From positions 1 to 13,362 of the forward strand of contig WQVS01000032.1 in NCBI GenBank assembly GCA_009785705.1: a stretch of DNA of 13,362 nucleotides, in the 5' to 3' direction. Made by a program: the position numbers and the translations under genes. The notes under the pieces are model-generated. The model did not search any database and was not told where the DNA came from. It worked only from the letters and a program-made list of their open reading frames with translations. The DNA comes from Coriobacteriia bacterium. GTDB taxonomy: Bacteria > Actinomycetota > Coriobacteriia > WRKU01 > WQUG01. Shown here piece after piece: positions 1-6,695 of this stretch (positions are counted from its first letter, which is position 1; every line of letters begins with the position of its first letter).

Positions 1-135
1 ATAGAGATAGCGCAACATGTCGCTGTGGGCACCTTGTTCTGACGAAAAATGCTCATCTAGATAAGCATCAATCTTTTTGCCCTCTTTGCGCAGGTAAAGC
101 TCAAAGGACAGTTCGTTTAATCGGTCAAGCGCCAT
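1..135 (-). CDS. N-terminal fragment of an unidentified protein, possibly a polyprenyl diphosphate synthase
   Basis: The first 45 codons of a minus-strand gene are visible and the rest runs off the left edge. The ATG at 133-135 follows an AGGAG on the minus strand (148-152) with a 12-nt gap, slightly long but usable, and the frame stays open to base 1. The peptide begins MALDRLNELSFELYLRKEG and ends with MLRYLY. It is acidic and helical with no signal peptide. A short helical N-terminus ending in a RYLY-like segment recalls the region just before the GKRxRP motif of actinobacterial polyprenyl synthetases, but no diagnostic motif (DDxxD) is in view. The coding call is reasonable; the function is a weak guess. 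It lies 54 bp after the FKBP gene on the same strand, so co-transcription is likely. Confidence 0.55.
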   Translation of the reverse strand, partial: MALDRLNELSFELYLRKEGKKIDAYLDEHFSSEQGAHSDMLRYLY

Positions 136-189
136 GTTGCGTATTAGCTCCTCTTAATAATGACTAGCGTAAATGATAGGTTGCAACTG

Positions 190-615
190 CTATTCAGAAT
201 CTTCTTCTGTATCTGGCTTAATGATCTCAATTACCTTGATCTCAAAGATAAGATCTGAGTCTGGCGGAATAAGATATCCACCTGTTTGCGGGTCAGTAAT
301 GCCTGCAGAACCATAAGCTTGATCGGAAGGAATTTCGACTGTTTTTTCTTCATTTAGTTCCATGCCCAGCACCGCGTCATCAAAGCCAGGAATCATCATG
401 CCAACGCCTGCTACAAATTCTAGTGGCGCACCGCGCTCCGCTGAAGAATCAAAAACTTCGCCATCTGCTGCTAGCTTACCGGTATATTCAGCTACAACAG
501 TATCTCCAACCTCTACGACAACAGCATCGCCATCGCCATTACTGTCTCCATTACAGGCAGTAAGCACAAGCATCGCTCCTAGTAGAATTCCAAGTAGTAG
601 TACGGTCTTTTTCAT
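190..615 (-). CDS. FKBP-type peptidyl-prolyl cis-trans isomerase lipoprotein
   Basis: A 141-residue predicted surface lipoprotein. Residues 1-21 form a lipoprotein signal peptide (MKK, a hydrophobic core, then the lipobox LTAC with the lipidated Cys at 21). An acidic Gly/Asp/Asn linker follows, then one FKBP domain from about residue 35 to 133. Hallmarks include VAEYTGKL, EVFDSS, the MIPGFDDAVLGM segment and DQAYG followed by LIPPDSDLIFEIKV, which supply the usual FKBP pocket. The C-terminus is an acidic tail. FKBP enzymes isomerise Xaa-Pro bonds, and this one should help fold secreted proteins outside the membrane. The ATG at 613-615 is preceded by AGGAG seven bases upstream. A promoter lies at 697-725, so it can be transcribed apart from the Fur-family gene upstream. 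There is no SlyD-type insert or metal-binding tail. The family call is secure. Confidence 0.93.
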   Translation of the reverse strand: MKKTVLLLGILLGAMLVLTACNGDSNGDGDAVVVEVGDTVVAEYTGKLAADGEVFDSSAERGAPLEFVAGVGMMIPGFDDAVLGMELNEEKTVEIPSDQAYGSAGITDPQTGGYLIPPDSDLIFEIKVIEIIKPDTEEDSE

Positions 616-696
616 GGTTAGTCTCCTTTAAGGTGTCGCTAGGTTAATCGAGGTAATGCTGCTCATTTCCAAAGGCAGCAAATACGACACTCAAAC

Positions 697-725
697 ATTA
701 TAAGCCACTTGGCTAATTCTGTCTG
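697..725 (-). promoter_or_regulatory. Probable promoter of the FKBP lipoprotein gene
   Basis: On the minus strand a perfect TATAAT (697-702) lies 17 bp after CAGACA (720-725, 4 of 6 matches to TTGACA). The predicted start near 690 leaves a leader of about 75 nt. The spacer contains the perfect dyad AGCCA-CT-TGGCT (plus strand 703-714), which sits where a repressor could block polymerase. Seen by inspection only. Confidence 0.6.
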
Positions 726-793
726 AAAAGTGCTTCATTTTTTAGTTGTGAAGAGCAGATTGATATGGCGCTAGCTTGATGCTGACCCAAAGA

Positions 794-1183
794 TCAGGAA
801 CAGGAGCTACAAGTACCGTAATAGGTTGTGTGATGTCTAGACACCGTAACGTTCAAACTTGAGGGGAGGTGAGAGCAAGAAGACTCGTCTTTATTGGCGG
901 CAACAGGAATATCTATGACAGCTGCGCAGTTTTCGCAGATAAAATGATCATGTTGCGCAGTTGTAGCGTCAAAACGCTCCTTGCCTTGAATCTGTCCTAG
1001 ACTTAATATTTCACCACTATCACGAAATTGACCTAAGTTACGATAAATTGTCGCTAGACTAATCTCTGGATAGTCAGTTTTCATCTCATGATAAATCCAC
1101 TCTGCCGTAGGATGACTAGTAGTGGACTGTAGCTTCTCTAGTATGGCTTCACGCTTTTTGCTGTAGTTTCTGTTAACGCTCAT
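794..1183 (-). CDS. perR: Fur-family metalloregulator, PerR-like
   Basis: A 129-residue cytoplasmic transcription repressor of the Fur/PerR family. An N-terminal winged helix contains SHPTAEWIY and the recognition helix SLATIYRNL. A C-terminal dimerisation and metal domain follows. Both structural-zinc CxxC pairs are present (C83-C86 and C125-C128). Residues aligning with the five regulatory-metal ligands of Bacillus PerR are all there: H24, D72, H78, H80 and D91. This favours a peroxide-sensing PerR over Fur or Zur, though specificity cannot be proved from sequence. I chose the ATG at 1181-1183 because GGAGG sits 4 nt before it. The open frame extends upstream to 1252, but that extension adds 23 residues not found in the family and crosses the gene's own promoter. 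The gene is divergent from the RlpA-domain gene and upstream of the FKBP gene. Confidence 0.88.
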   Translation of the reverse strand: MSVNRNYSKKREAILEKLQSTTSHPTAEWIYHEMKTDYPEISLATIYRNLGQFRDSGEILSLGQIQGKERFDATTAQHDHFICENCAAVIDIPVAANKDESSCSHLPSSLNVTVSRHHTTYYGTCSSCS

Positions 1184-1222
1184 GGCTCCTCCGAAAGGAT
1201 TAATTGTGATTCTAAGCATCCT

Positions 1223-1252
1223 ATTATATATCTCTGGCTTGCTCAGTGCCAA
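1223..1252 (-). promoter_or_regulatory. Probable promoter of the PerR-like gene
   Basis: On the minus strand a perfect TATAAT (1223-1228) lies 18 bp after TTGGCA (1247-1252, 5 of 6 matches to TTGACA). Transcription would start near 1216, giving a leader of about 33 nt that contains the ribosome binding site. The promoter lies inside the longer open frame, which supports the shorter start at 1183. Confidence 0.6.
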
Positions 1253-1266
1253 AAGAGATGTCTTGC

Positions 1267-1282
1267 TGTAAATGATGTTACA
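1267..1282. promoter_or_regulatory. Candidate operator dyad in the perR / RlpA-gene divergent region
   Basis: The plus strand reads TGTAA, then 6 nt (ATGATG), then TTACA, a perfect 5-bp inverted repeat just upstream of the perR -35 box and about 75 bp before the RlpA-domain gene. It is AT-rich like Fur-family boxes but does not match the PerR consensus closely. It could serve either or both divergent genes. No convincing plus-strand -35/-10 pair was found for the RlpA-domain gene. Confidence 0.3.
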
Positions 1283-1356
1283 AATGATACCTTTTACCTA
1301 CTAATGTCAAAAATCTGTACACAATTTGCTCACTAAAAAGCTTCTTGGAAGCGATG

Positions 1357-2433
1357 ATGGTAAAATACAGCGTGCCGAAATTAGAAATTCAAACAAAATC
1401 TATTAACAAGACCGTCGCAATCTATGCTGGTGGACTTGTTTTGTCTGTTTTTGCCTTGCTATTTTTGTTGCCGTCTACTGCGCACGCAGCCTCACTCTCA
1501 AGCTTGCAGCAGCAGGTACAATCAGCTGATTCAAGCCTTACTGAAATGAGAGGCTCGCTCCAGTCCTCTTTGGATTCCCTCAACGAAGCTCTGGATGATT
1601 TGCGCGAAACTGAAGAAGACATTGCTGAAGTTGAAACCCAAATTGAGGCACTAGAAGAAGACATGGAGCACAGCAGAGACTTAATTGCCAAACAAGCTGA
1701 ATTCATGTATCGTTCGCGTGGAAAAGGGTATCTGGAGATCCTCTTCGCTGCAAATACTGCCATGGACTTTATACGGTCCCTTGAGCTAGTGGCCCTTTTA
1801 ATGGACAAAGATGCTCAAGCTATCGAAACTCTGCAAATACAAACACGTCAACATGAGCAATCTTTACGCGTGCTTGACGATTTACGCGAAGAAAAGGCAG
1901 AAGTAGAGGCTACGCGCAGAACTGAAATGGAAAGCGTCCAAGCAGAAATCGAAGAGCAAGAACGCTACATAAGGTCGCTGAACGCCCAAGTTCAAGAGGA
2001 GCTCCAGCGTCAAGCAGAAGCTGCTCGCCAGGCAGAAGCTGCGGCTGCAGCGGCAGAGAATAGCCAGACCGAAGGAAGTGCTACGAATGCAAGCTCTTCC
2101 TCCAGTGCTTCAAATTCTTCTGGCAGCTCAAGTGGCGGTGCCAGCACTGGGGTAAGCTTCTCAGGTATTGCGTCTTTCTACTGGACAGGCACTCGCACCG
2201 CAAATGGAGAAGCCTTCAACCCAGAGGCAATGACTGCTGCCCATCCTTCACTGCCCTTCGGAACAATGGTGCGCGTAACCTATCATCTAACGGGCAAAAG
2301 CGTTGTCGTACGCATCAATGACCGCGGGCCCTTCACTCAGGGAAGAATCATAGACCTATCAAGAGGATCGGCAAGGGTAATAGGCCTAGAACCCAATGGA
2401 ATCGGCCAAGTAACCGTAGAAGTCCTACAGTAA
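1357..2433 (+). CDS. Secreted coiled-coil protein with C-terminal RlpA-like double-psi beta-barrel domain
   Basis: About 358 residues, secreted. A hydrophobic signal segment (about 20-40) ends in AHA at 42-44. Residues about 50-230 form a long Glu/Gln/Arg-rich coiled coil. It carries a hydrophobic tip segment (YLEILFAANTAMDFI, then a Leu-rich stretch) like the PcsB/CwlO hydrolase-regulating hairpin. A Ser/Gly/Ala linker (about 233-266) leads to an RlpA-type barrel (268-358). The barrel holds TANGE (E285), TAAH (H296), LPFGT, RINDRGPF (D322) and GRIIDLSR. Known RlpA proteins are lytic transglycosylases acting on peptide-free septal glycan. A second acidic residue common in RlpA is Asn here (N288), so activity is uncertain. 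ATG 1357 has GGAAG 5 nt upstream; ATG 1354 and TTG 1345 are in-frame alternatives. Likely role: cell-wall remodelling at division. Confidence 0.82.
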   Translation: MVKYSVPKLEIQTKSINKTVAIYAGGLVLSVFALLFLLPSTAHAASLSSLQQQVQSADSSLTEMRGSLQSSLDSLNEALDDLRETEEDIAEVETQIEALEEDMEHSRDLIAKQAEFMYRSRGKGYLEILFAANTAMDFIRSLELVALLMDKDAQAIETLQIQTRQHEQSLRVLDDLREEKAEVEATRRTEMESVQAEIEEQERYIRSLNAQVQEELQRQAEAARQAEAAAAAAENSQTEGSATNASSSSSASNSSGSSSGGASTGVSFSGIASFYWTGTRTANGEAFNPEAMTAAHPSLPFGTMVRVTYHLTGKSVVVRINDRGPFTQGRIIDLSRGSARVIGLEPNGIGQVTVEVLQ

Positions 2434-2552
2434 AGACTAAGCACAGAATAAGGCAAATTTTGCAGGCAGAGCAGTTACTTCACTTTCCTTTGCATACCGA
2501 TTGCTGTACGGACATTTCGTTTTTGCAATTCTGTTTTAAGCAAGCTTCCTAT

Positions 2553-2561
2553 TGCTATAAT
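2553..2561 (+). promoter_or_regulatory. Extended -10 promoter for the LCP-family gene
   Basis: A perfect TATAAT (2556-2561) is preceded by TGC at 2553-2555, giving an extended -10 (TGnTATAAT). No good -35 stands 17 bp upstream, but extended -10 promoters tolerate that. The predicted start near 2568 leaves a leader of about 43 nt. The rest of the 177-bp gap (2434-2610) shows no clear terminator or convincing gene. Confidence 0.6.
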
Positions 2562-2610
2562 GTTACAGCTTACTTATATGTAAACAGCGGTAAAGAAAGG
2601 CACTGGGTGT

Positions 2611-3651
2611 ATGGGCAGACGCTCGAGAAAAAGATCAGGTAGACGAGCTTCAATAGATCATAATTCTGCTCAAGCTCCCCGGATGAGCTCTGAAAGGCGT
2701 GCCCATAGAAAGGCTCGCACAGGGAAAAGAGCTCTCATCGTCCTTCTTTCCGCAATAGTTTTCTTCCTGTTTGCTGCAATCGCTGCGGGAGCTCTATTCT
2801 ATTCCAGCCTACATAATCGTATAACTGCAACAGAAATTCCTCAGGTGCTTCTTGAAAATCCAGCACCGCCGCCAACTGAGCCCTTTAACTTGCTCATATT
2901 AGGACAAGATTCCCGTGAACATGGAGAAACGGGCTATTTCGATACGATAATTTTAGCCCACATTGACCCTATTGAACAGCGCGTATGGATGGTATCTCTC
3001 CTCCGCCATACAAGGGTTGAATTTCCTAACTATACAATAGGCAGGCTCAATGAATCCTATGTTCATGGCGGCCTAAACACACTGATTCAGGTAGTGGAGG
3101 AACTCACCGATCAAAAGGTTGACTATTTCGTCGCGATTGACTTTTGGGGCTTTGAAGACATCATTGACGCTATGGGAGGAATCTATGTTGACGTGCCCAT
3201 CGCCATCAATGATCCTCGTGCTGATTTTACCCCCGACAAAAGAGCCTCTCAGTTAGATCCAGGACTCCAAAGGTTGGATGGAGCACATGCACTTACACTT
3301 GTCCGCCACAGAACAGGGTATGACAACTACGGAGGAGAGTTTGGCAGAATGAACACGCAGCAGCTATTTCTTAAGGCTCTGCTCGAGCAACTGGGTGATA
3401 TCCCCCTTGCACATCTTCCACAGGTTGCTAATTCTCTTGCAGATAATGTCAGCACAAACTTTACTCCGCTTGAGCTTGCCCAATTAGGCCGAGAAATGCG
3501 CAGGTTAAACAGTGATGACTTATACGCGGCCACACTTCCTGGAGAATGGGCCTTCCCCTTTGTGTGGATTGACGAAGAAGGTGCAGAAGAAATATGGCAG
3601 AACTTTGGAGTTCGTCCCTTTACTTTCAGATCCTCAGAATCAGAAGAATAA
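2611..3651 (+). CDS. LytR-CpsA-Psr (LCP) family glycopolymer ligase
   Basis: 346 residues. A short, strongly basic cytoplasmic tail (1-40) precedes one membrane helix (about 41-66). The catalytic domain lies outside from about 90 onward. LCP enzymes move undecaprenyl-phosphate-linked wall glycopolymers onto peptidoglycan. Family motifs run in order: LLILGQDSR (94-102) with D100, YFDTIIL with D111, SLLRHTRV with R132, GRLNESYVHGG, and DYFVAIDFWGFEDIIDAMGG. The paired-Arg segment is VRHR (R232, R234), and GRMNTQQ follows with R246. These cover the acidic and Arg residues used for pyrophosphate-lipid binding and metal. The usual SxPRDTR motif reads SLLRHTR, with Pro and Asp replaced. The ATG has AAAGG 10 nt upstream. 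It may attach the polymer made by the cassette on the opposite strand, but that is conjecture from proximity. The gene converges with the GH26-like gene. Confidence 0.9.
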   Translation: MGRRSRKRSGRRASIDHNSAQAPRMSSERRAHRKARTGKRALIVLLSAIVFFLFAAIAAGALFYSSLHNRITATEIPQVLLENPAPPPTEPFNLLILGQDSREHGETGYFDTIILAHIDPIEQRVWMVSLLRHTRVEFPNYTIGRLNESYVHGGLNTLIQVVEELTDQKVDYFVAIDFWGFEDIIDAMGGIYVDVPIAINDPRADFTPDKRASQLDPGLQRLDGAHALTLVRHRTGYDNYGGEFGRMNTQQLFLKALLEQLGDIPLAHLPQVANSLADNVSTNFTPLELAQLGREMRRLNSDDLYAATLPGEWAFPFVWIDEEGAEEIWQNFGVRPFTFRSSESEE

Positions 3652-3698
3652 AGGGTAATCTCAACTATCCATTCAGGCTAATTCAAACTAGTTGCACT

Positions 3699-5396
3699 TT
3701 ACTCCTCTGAGTCAAGCATGTTTCGGATAACGCTAGGCCCAACCATGCCTTCGCGGAAAGCTGCTAAGCTTTCAGGTGATGTGTCTATACGAAGGTCAGG
3801 ACCCCGCAAGCCTGCATCAAATCCATGTCGGGCATCAAACCATACCGCTAGCTTTACTCTAGGGAAATAGGTGGGGATGCTATTAAAGGCATCTGTAATC
3901 CATTGTGCCTTGTCGGTTTCTCTTTCCACAGCACCGAATTCACCAATCATCATATGTCGCTGATAAAACAAAGCTGCATATTCCCAGTAGATGTCCTCAT
4001 AAAGCTCTCTGAAGTCACTCGTCTCTTGAGCACCAAAATGATAGTGAGTCATCCCAACGAAATTAACGACGGCATCCCCTGGATAAAACAGGGCTGCGTG
4101 ATTCCAGGCATAGAAAGGCGCATGGTTACCGTTTGGGTTCCATACAAAATAGGCATTGTTTGCTCCTGCAGTTCTAAAGACGTTCGAAATATGCACAAAG
4201 GCCAATTTGTATAAGTCAGGGTCATTGTAATTGTGCTGCAGACTCCAGTCTGTCCAGCTACCATTCATTTCATTACCAAGGCGCACAAGAATTGGGGCAC
4301 CCAAATAAGATAAATTTTGTCCCCAGTCAGCAAGAGTCTCATCATATTCCCCGTTTAGGATGTTTCTCACAACGGTTTCGTTTTCGTCAACGTCGCCCTC
4401 TTCGAAGAGGAAAGTCACCATCGCAAGGGTATCTCTTTCCACAAGTCGCCCTAAGTAGGGATCGTACCTAGTATCAATTGGCTGATAGAGCATCTCAAGA
4501 CCCAGCTGTACTTCAAGGTCTGCCTCACGTTCTGCGAGTGTGGTGTTCTCCTCCACATAAAGACCCATCATGAAGGTCCCGTCTGGTATATCAAGTGTTT
4601 TATTTGCGTGCCTTAAGGTCAGATCATATCCTGGGTCCGCATTAATAATCTCGCTGGTAATATCTAATTCCTGTCGTTCTATCAGAGTGAAGGTTTCCAG
4701 AACTTCTTCGAAGGCTTCTCTTTTTTCATCAAAATTTTCTTCGTTTGCCTTTAGCTGCATTACATAGACCAGATTATTGCGAATAATAAAAAAGTACGCA
4801 TAGTGATTCATGTCATTTTCAATGCCCTCTATAAGAGGTCTATCGTATTCAACAATACGAACATTAAGCGAGTTAATGATTTTGTTTTCATCAGAAGTTA
4901 TACGATCTCGCAGCGGGTGCAAAGTAGCCCACATAAAATCAGTAGGATTTGTCCAGGCGTGCGTTACATCTTGCACAGTGATATCTACGCGGAAATCGTC
5001 GTTAAAGAGGCGCGTATAATGAGCAACGGCACGAGTATCGATTGTCCAGTCAGAGGGATAGGAAAAGGAATAGCCAAAGAAATTATTAGCATATTGAGCA
5101 AGTCCTTCATCCTCTACATAAAGTGCGTAAAGACCTTCAGGAAATCTTGAGAGGCTAGCAGCCTCATTCCTCCACAAGGTAGGCCCATCTATAGATATTG
5201 GAATAAAGGGAGGTGCTGCAGGCTCAGTAGATGCCATCTGTATGGGAGCAAACGGAAGATGCTCATACACCTGATTGGTCACAACAACATAAACCTGCCA
5301 CCCAACTGCAGAGACAATCACTAGATATACCAGCGCCGCAAGAAGGGCGAGGGGCCTGATGCGTTTATCCGATTCTTGGCGCATGTATCTTTCCAT
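3699..5396 (-). CDS. Membrane-anchored GH26-like glycoside hydrolase with N-terminal PsbP-like domain
   Basis: 565 residues. A basic N-terminus and one membrane helix (about 15-40) anchor it with the rest outside. Residues about 105-240 (GYSFSYPSDW through ETFTLIER) look like a PsbP/Mog1-type domain, as found in many actinobacterial surface proteins. The C-terminal part (about 275-545) resembles a GH26 TIM barrel. It shows MMGLYVE, PILVRLGNEMNGSW with likely acid/base E376, then FVWNPNG (417-423), and MIGEFGAVE with likely nucleophile E486. GH26 includes endo-beta-mannanases and related beta-glycanases. The usual His before the acid/base Glu is Asn here, so the substrate is open. It is the last cassette gene, 42 bp after the synthase, with AGAGG 7 nt before the ATG. 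A role trimming or releasing the polymer made by the synthase is inferred, by analogy with BcsZ or AlgL. Confidence 0.78.
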   Translation of the reverse strand: MERYMRQESDKRIRPLALLAALVYLVIVSAVGWQVYVVVTNQVYEHLPFAPIQMASTEPAAPPFIPISIDGPTLWRNEAASLSRFPEGLYALYVEDEGLAQYANNFFGYSFSYPSDWTIDTRAVAHYTRLFNDDFRVDITVQDVTHAWTNPTDFMWATLHPLRDRITSDENKIINSLNVRIVEYDRPLIEGIENDMNHYAYFFIIRNNLVYVMQLKANEENFDEKREAFEEVLETFTLIERQELDITSEIINADPGYDLTLRHANKTLDIPDGTFMMGLYVEENTTLAEREADLEVQLGLEMLYQPIDTRYDPYLGRLVERDTLAMVTFLFEEGDVDENETVVRNILNGEYDETLADWGQNLSYLGAPILVRLGNEMNGSWTDWSLQHNYNDPDLYKLAFVHISNVFRTAGANNAYFVWNPNGNHAPFYAWNHAALFYPGDAVVNFVGMTHYHFGAQETSDFRELYEDIYWEYAALFYQRHMMIGEFGAVERETDKAQWITDAFNSIPTYFPRVKLAVWFDARHGFDAGLRGPDLRIDTSPESLAAFREGMVGPSVIRNMLDSEE

Positions 5397-5438
5397 TGAT
5401 TTTCCTCTCAGCGCAGTATAGTGTACTAGGCGCAGCGG

Positions 5439-6695
5439 CTATTCCCTATCTCTGTCTCTGGTAGGAGTATGAGAGATAGCCCTTGTATGTTCTGTGCGCA
5501 CCCAGGTCTTATTTCTAAAGGTCAGCATTCCCCAAAAGGACAGAGGGACGTAGGTTAGGTTAAAGAACATCAATGCAAGCACTGCTTCAATCTTGCCATA
5601 TTTTACCTCTGCGTCAATGCTACAGAAAATGAGCAGATACACTCTGGTAAGTATCCAAAGGAAAATCCAAGCCCACAAAGGCAAAAGCTGGAATACTGGT
5701 TGATCAAAAATCAGAACCCCAATAAAGAAGAGTGTCCACATCAATGCAATAATAAGCATAATACTGGGCATCGCAAGATAAATTGCTCCGTCAAGTGCAC
5801 GATGATCCAGCTTAGTGACTGCCCTAAAGAGAAGCTTCGGAATATATCTAAAGGCAACATCCCAGTGTCCGCGACACCAACGTAAGCGCTGAACCAGAGA
5901 TGCTTTAAAGCTTACTGGCTTTTCATCATAGACACGAGTTGTATGGCACCAGGTAACTTGGATGCCATGCTGGATACACTGGATGGTAAACTCAAGATCT
6001 TCTGTAAGGGATCTGGCTGTCCATCCAATCTCATCTATTACTGAGGTGGCAATGCAAAAGCCCGTTCCTCCAATTGCATTGGGCAACCCTAGGCGATACT
6101 TCGCAAGCTGCCACATGCGGTTCATCGAATAGTAGGCAATCGCATAGCCTAAAGTGGTGTGATTGTCTGTAGGATTCTTTGAGTCCAGATAGCACTGGAT
6201 TACTCTCTCTCCACTAAGAAGGTGACTATTCATGCGTTGCAAATAATTTGAATCGACCAAATTGTCTGCATCAAATACGGCGATAGCGTCATAATAGTCT
6301 GTCAGCTGGTCACCCACATAATTCAGGGCTGCCAATATAGCCCAGGGCTTCCCCTTAGGATGGTCAGGAGGGGTGGTATTTTCGATTACTTCTGCTCCAT
6401 AACTGCGAGCAATCGCGGCAGTATCGTCCGTACAATTGTCTGCAATTACACAAACTGTATAAAGATTCTTTGGGTACGCCAAATCATTCATTAGATTGTC
6501 GACTAAGTTCTCAATCACAGCCTCTTCATTGTGAGCGGGCACTAAGAGCAAGAAGCGACTTATAGGCTCACATCGAGAAGTCTTCGGAATCTTTCCAAAG
6601 CCAAAAAAAGTGATTACTAAAAAGTAACAACCAAAAGCAAGTAGTCCTACCTGAATGCCTAGAAATATGTAAGAGAATAGGGTTGGATCACTCAT
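5439..6695 (-). CDS. Processive family-2 glycosyltransferase (polysaccharide synthase)
   Basis: 418 residues with one N-terminal membrane helix (about 6-33), a cytoplasmic GT-A domain and three C-terminal helices (about 304-330, 334-360, 367-392). All motifs of the BcsA/IcaA/hyaluronan-synthase type are seen. They are PAHNE (53-57), DNCTDDT (86-92), FDADN with D142 and D144 for metal and nucleotide, GGTG (209-212), TEDLE (231-235) with the catalytic Asp, and QRLRW (269-273, QxxRW). Such enzymes polymerise a beta-linked glycan from UDP- or GDP-sugars and push it through the membrane. The sugar cannot be told from sequence. There is no PilZ domain, so direct c-di-GMP control is unlikely. The ATG at 6693-6695 overlaps the upstream stop by 8 nt (ATGAGTGA) and has AGGA 6 nt before it, so translation is probably coupled. 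A TTG start at 6734 would add 13 residues without a binding site. Confidence 0.9.
   Translation of the reverse strand: MSDPTLFSYIFLGIQVGLLAFGCYFLVITFFGFGKIPKTSRCEPISRFLLLVPAHNEEAVIENLVDNLMNDLAYPKNLYTVCVIADNCTDDTAAIARSYGAEVIENTTPPDHPKGKPWAILAALNYVGDQLTDYYDAIAVFDADNLVDSNYLQRMNSHLLSGERVIQCYLDSKNPTDNHTTLGYAIAYYSMNRMWQLAKYRLGLPNAIGGTGFCIATSVIDEIGWTARSLTEDLEFTIQCIQHGIQVTWCHTTRVYDEKPVSFKASLVQRLRWCRGHWDVAFRYIPKLLFRAVTKLDHRALDGAIYLAMPSIMLIIALMWTLFFIGVLIFDQPVFQLLPLWAWIFLWILTRVYLLIFCSIDAEVKYGKIEAVLALMFFNLTYVPLSFWGMLTFRNKTWVRTEHTRAISHTPTRDRDRE

Noticed and set aside
1184..1252. Longer start for the PerR-like gene at 1252
   Set aside because: The extension crosses a good -35/-10 pair and lacks family similarity; ATG 1183 has a GGAGG at good spacing.
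2506..2555. Hairpin ATTGC ... GCAAT as a terminator after the RlpA-domain gene
   Set aside because: A 5-bp AT-rich stem with about a 20-nt loop is too weak to call.
2460..2642. Small plus-strand open frame of 60 codons between the RlpA-domain and LCP genes
   Set aside because: It has no ribosome binding site, contains the LCP promoter, overlaps the LCP start and shows a Cys/His/Tyr-rich composition typical of non-coding translation.
3652..3698. Bidirectional terminator between the convergent LCP and GH26-like genes
   Set aside because: Only weak 5-bp pairings with long loops and no T-tract could be found.
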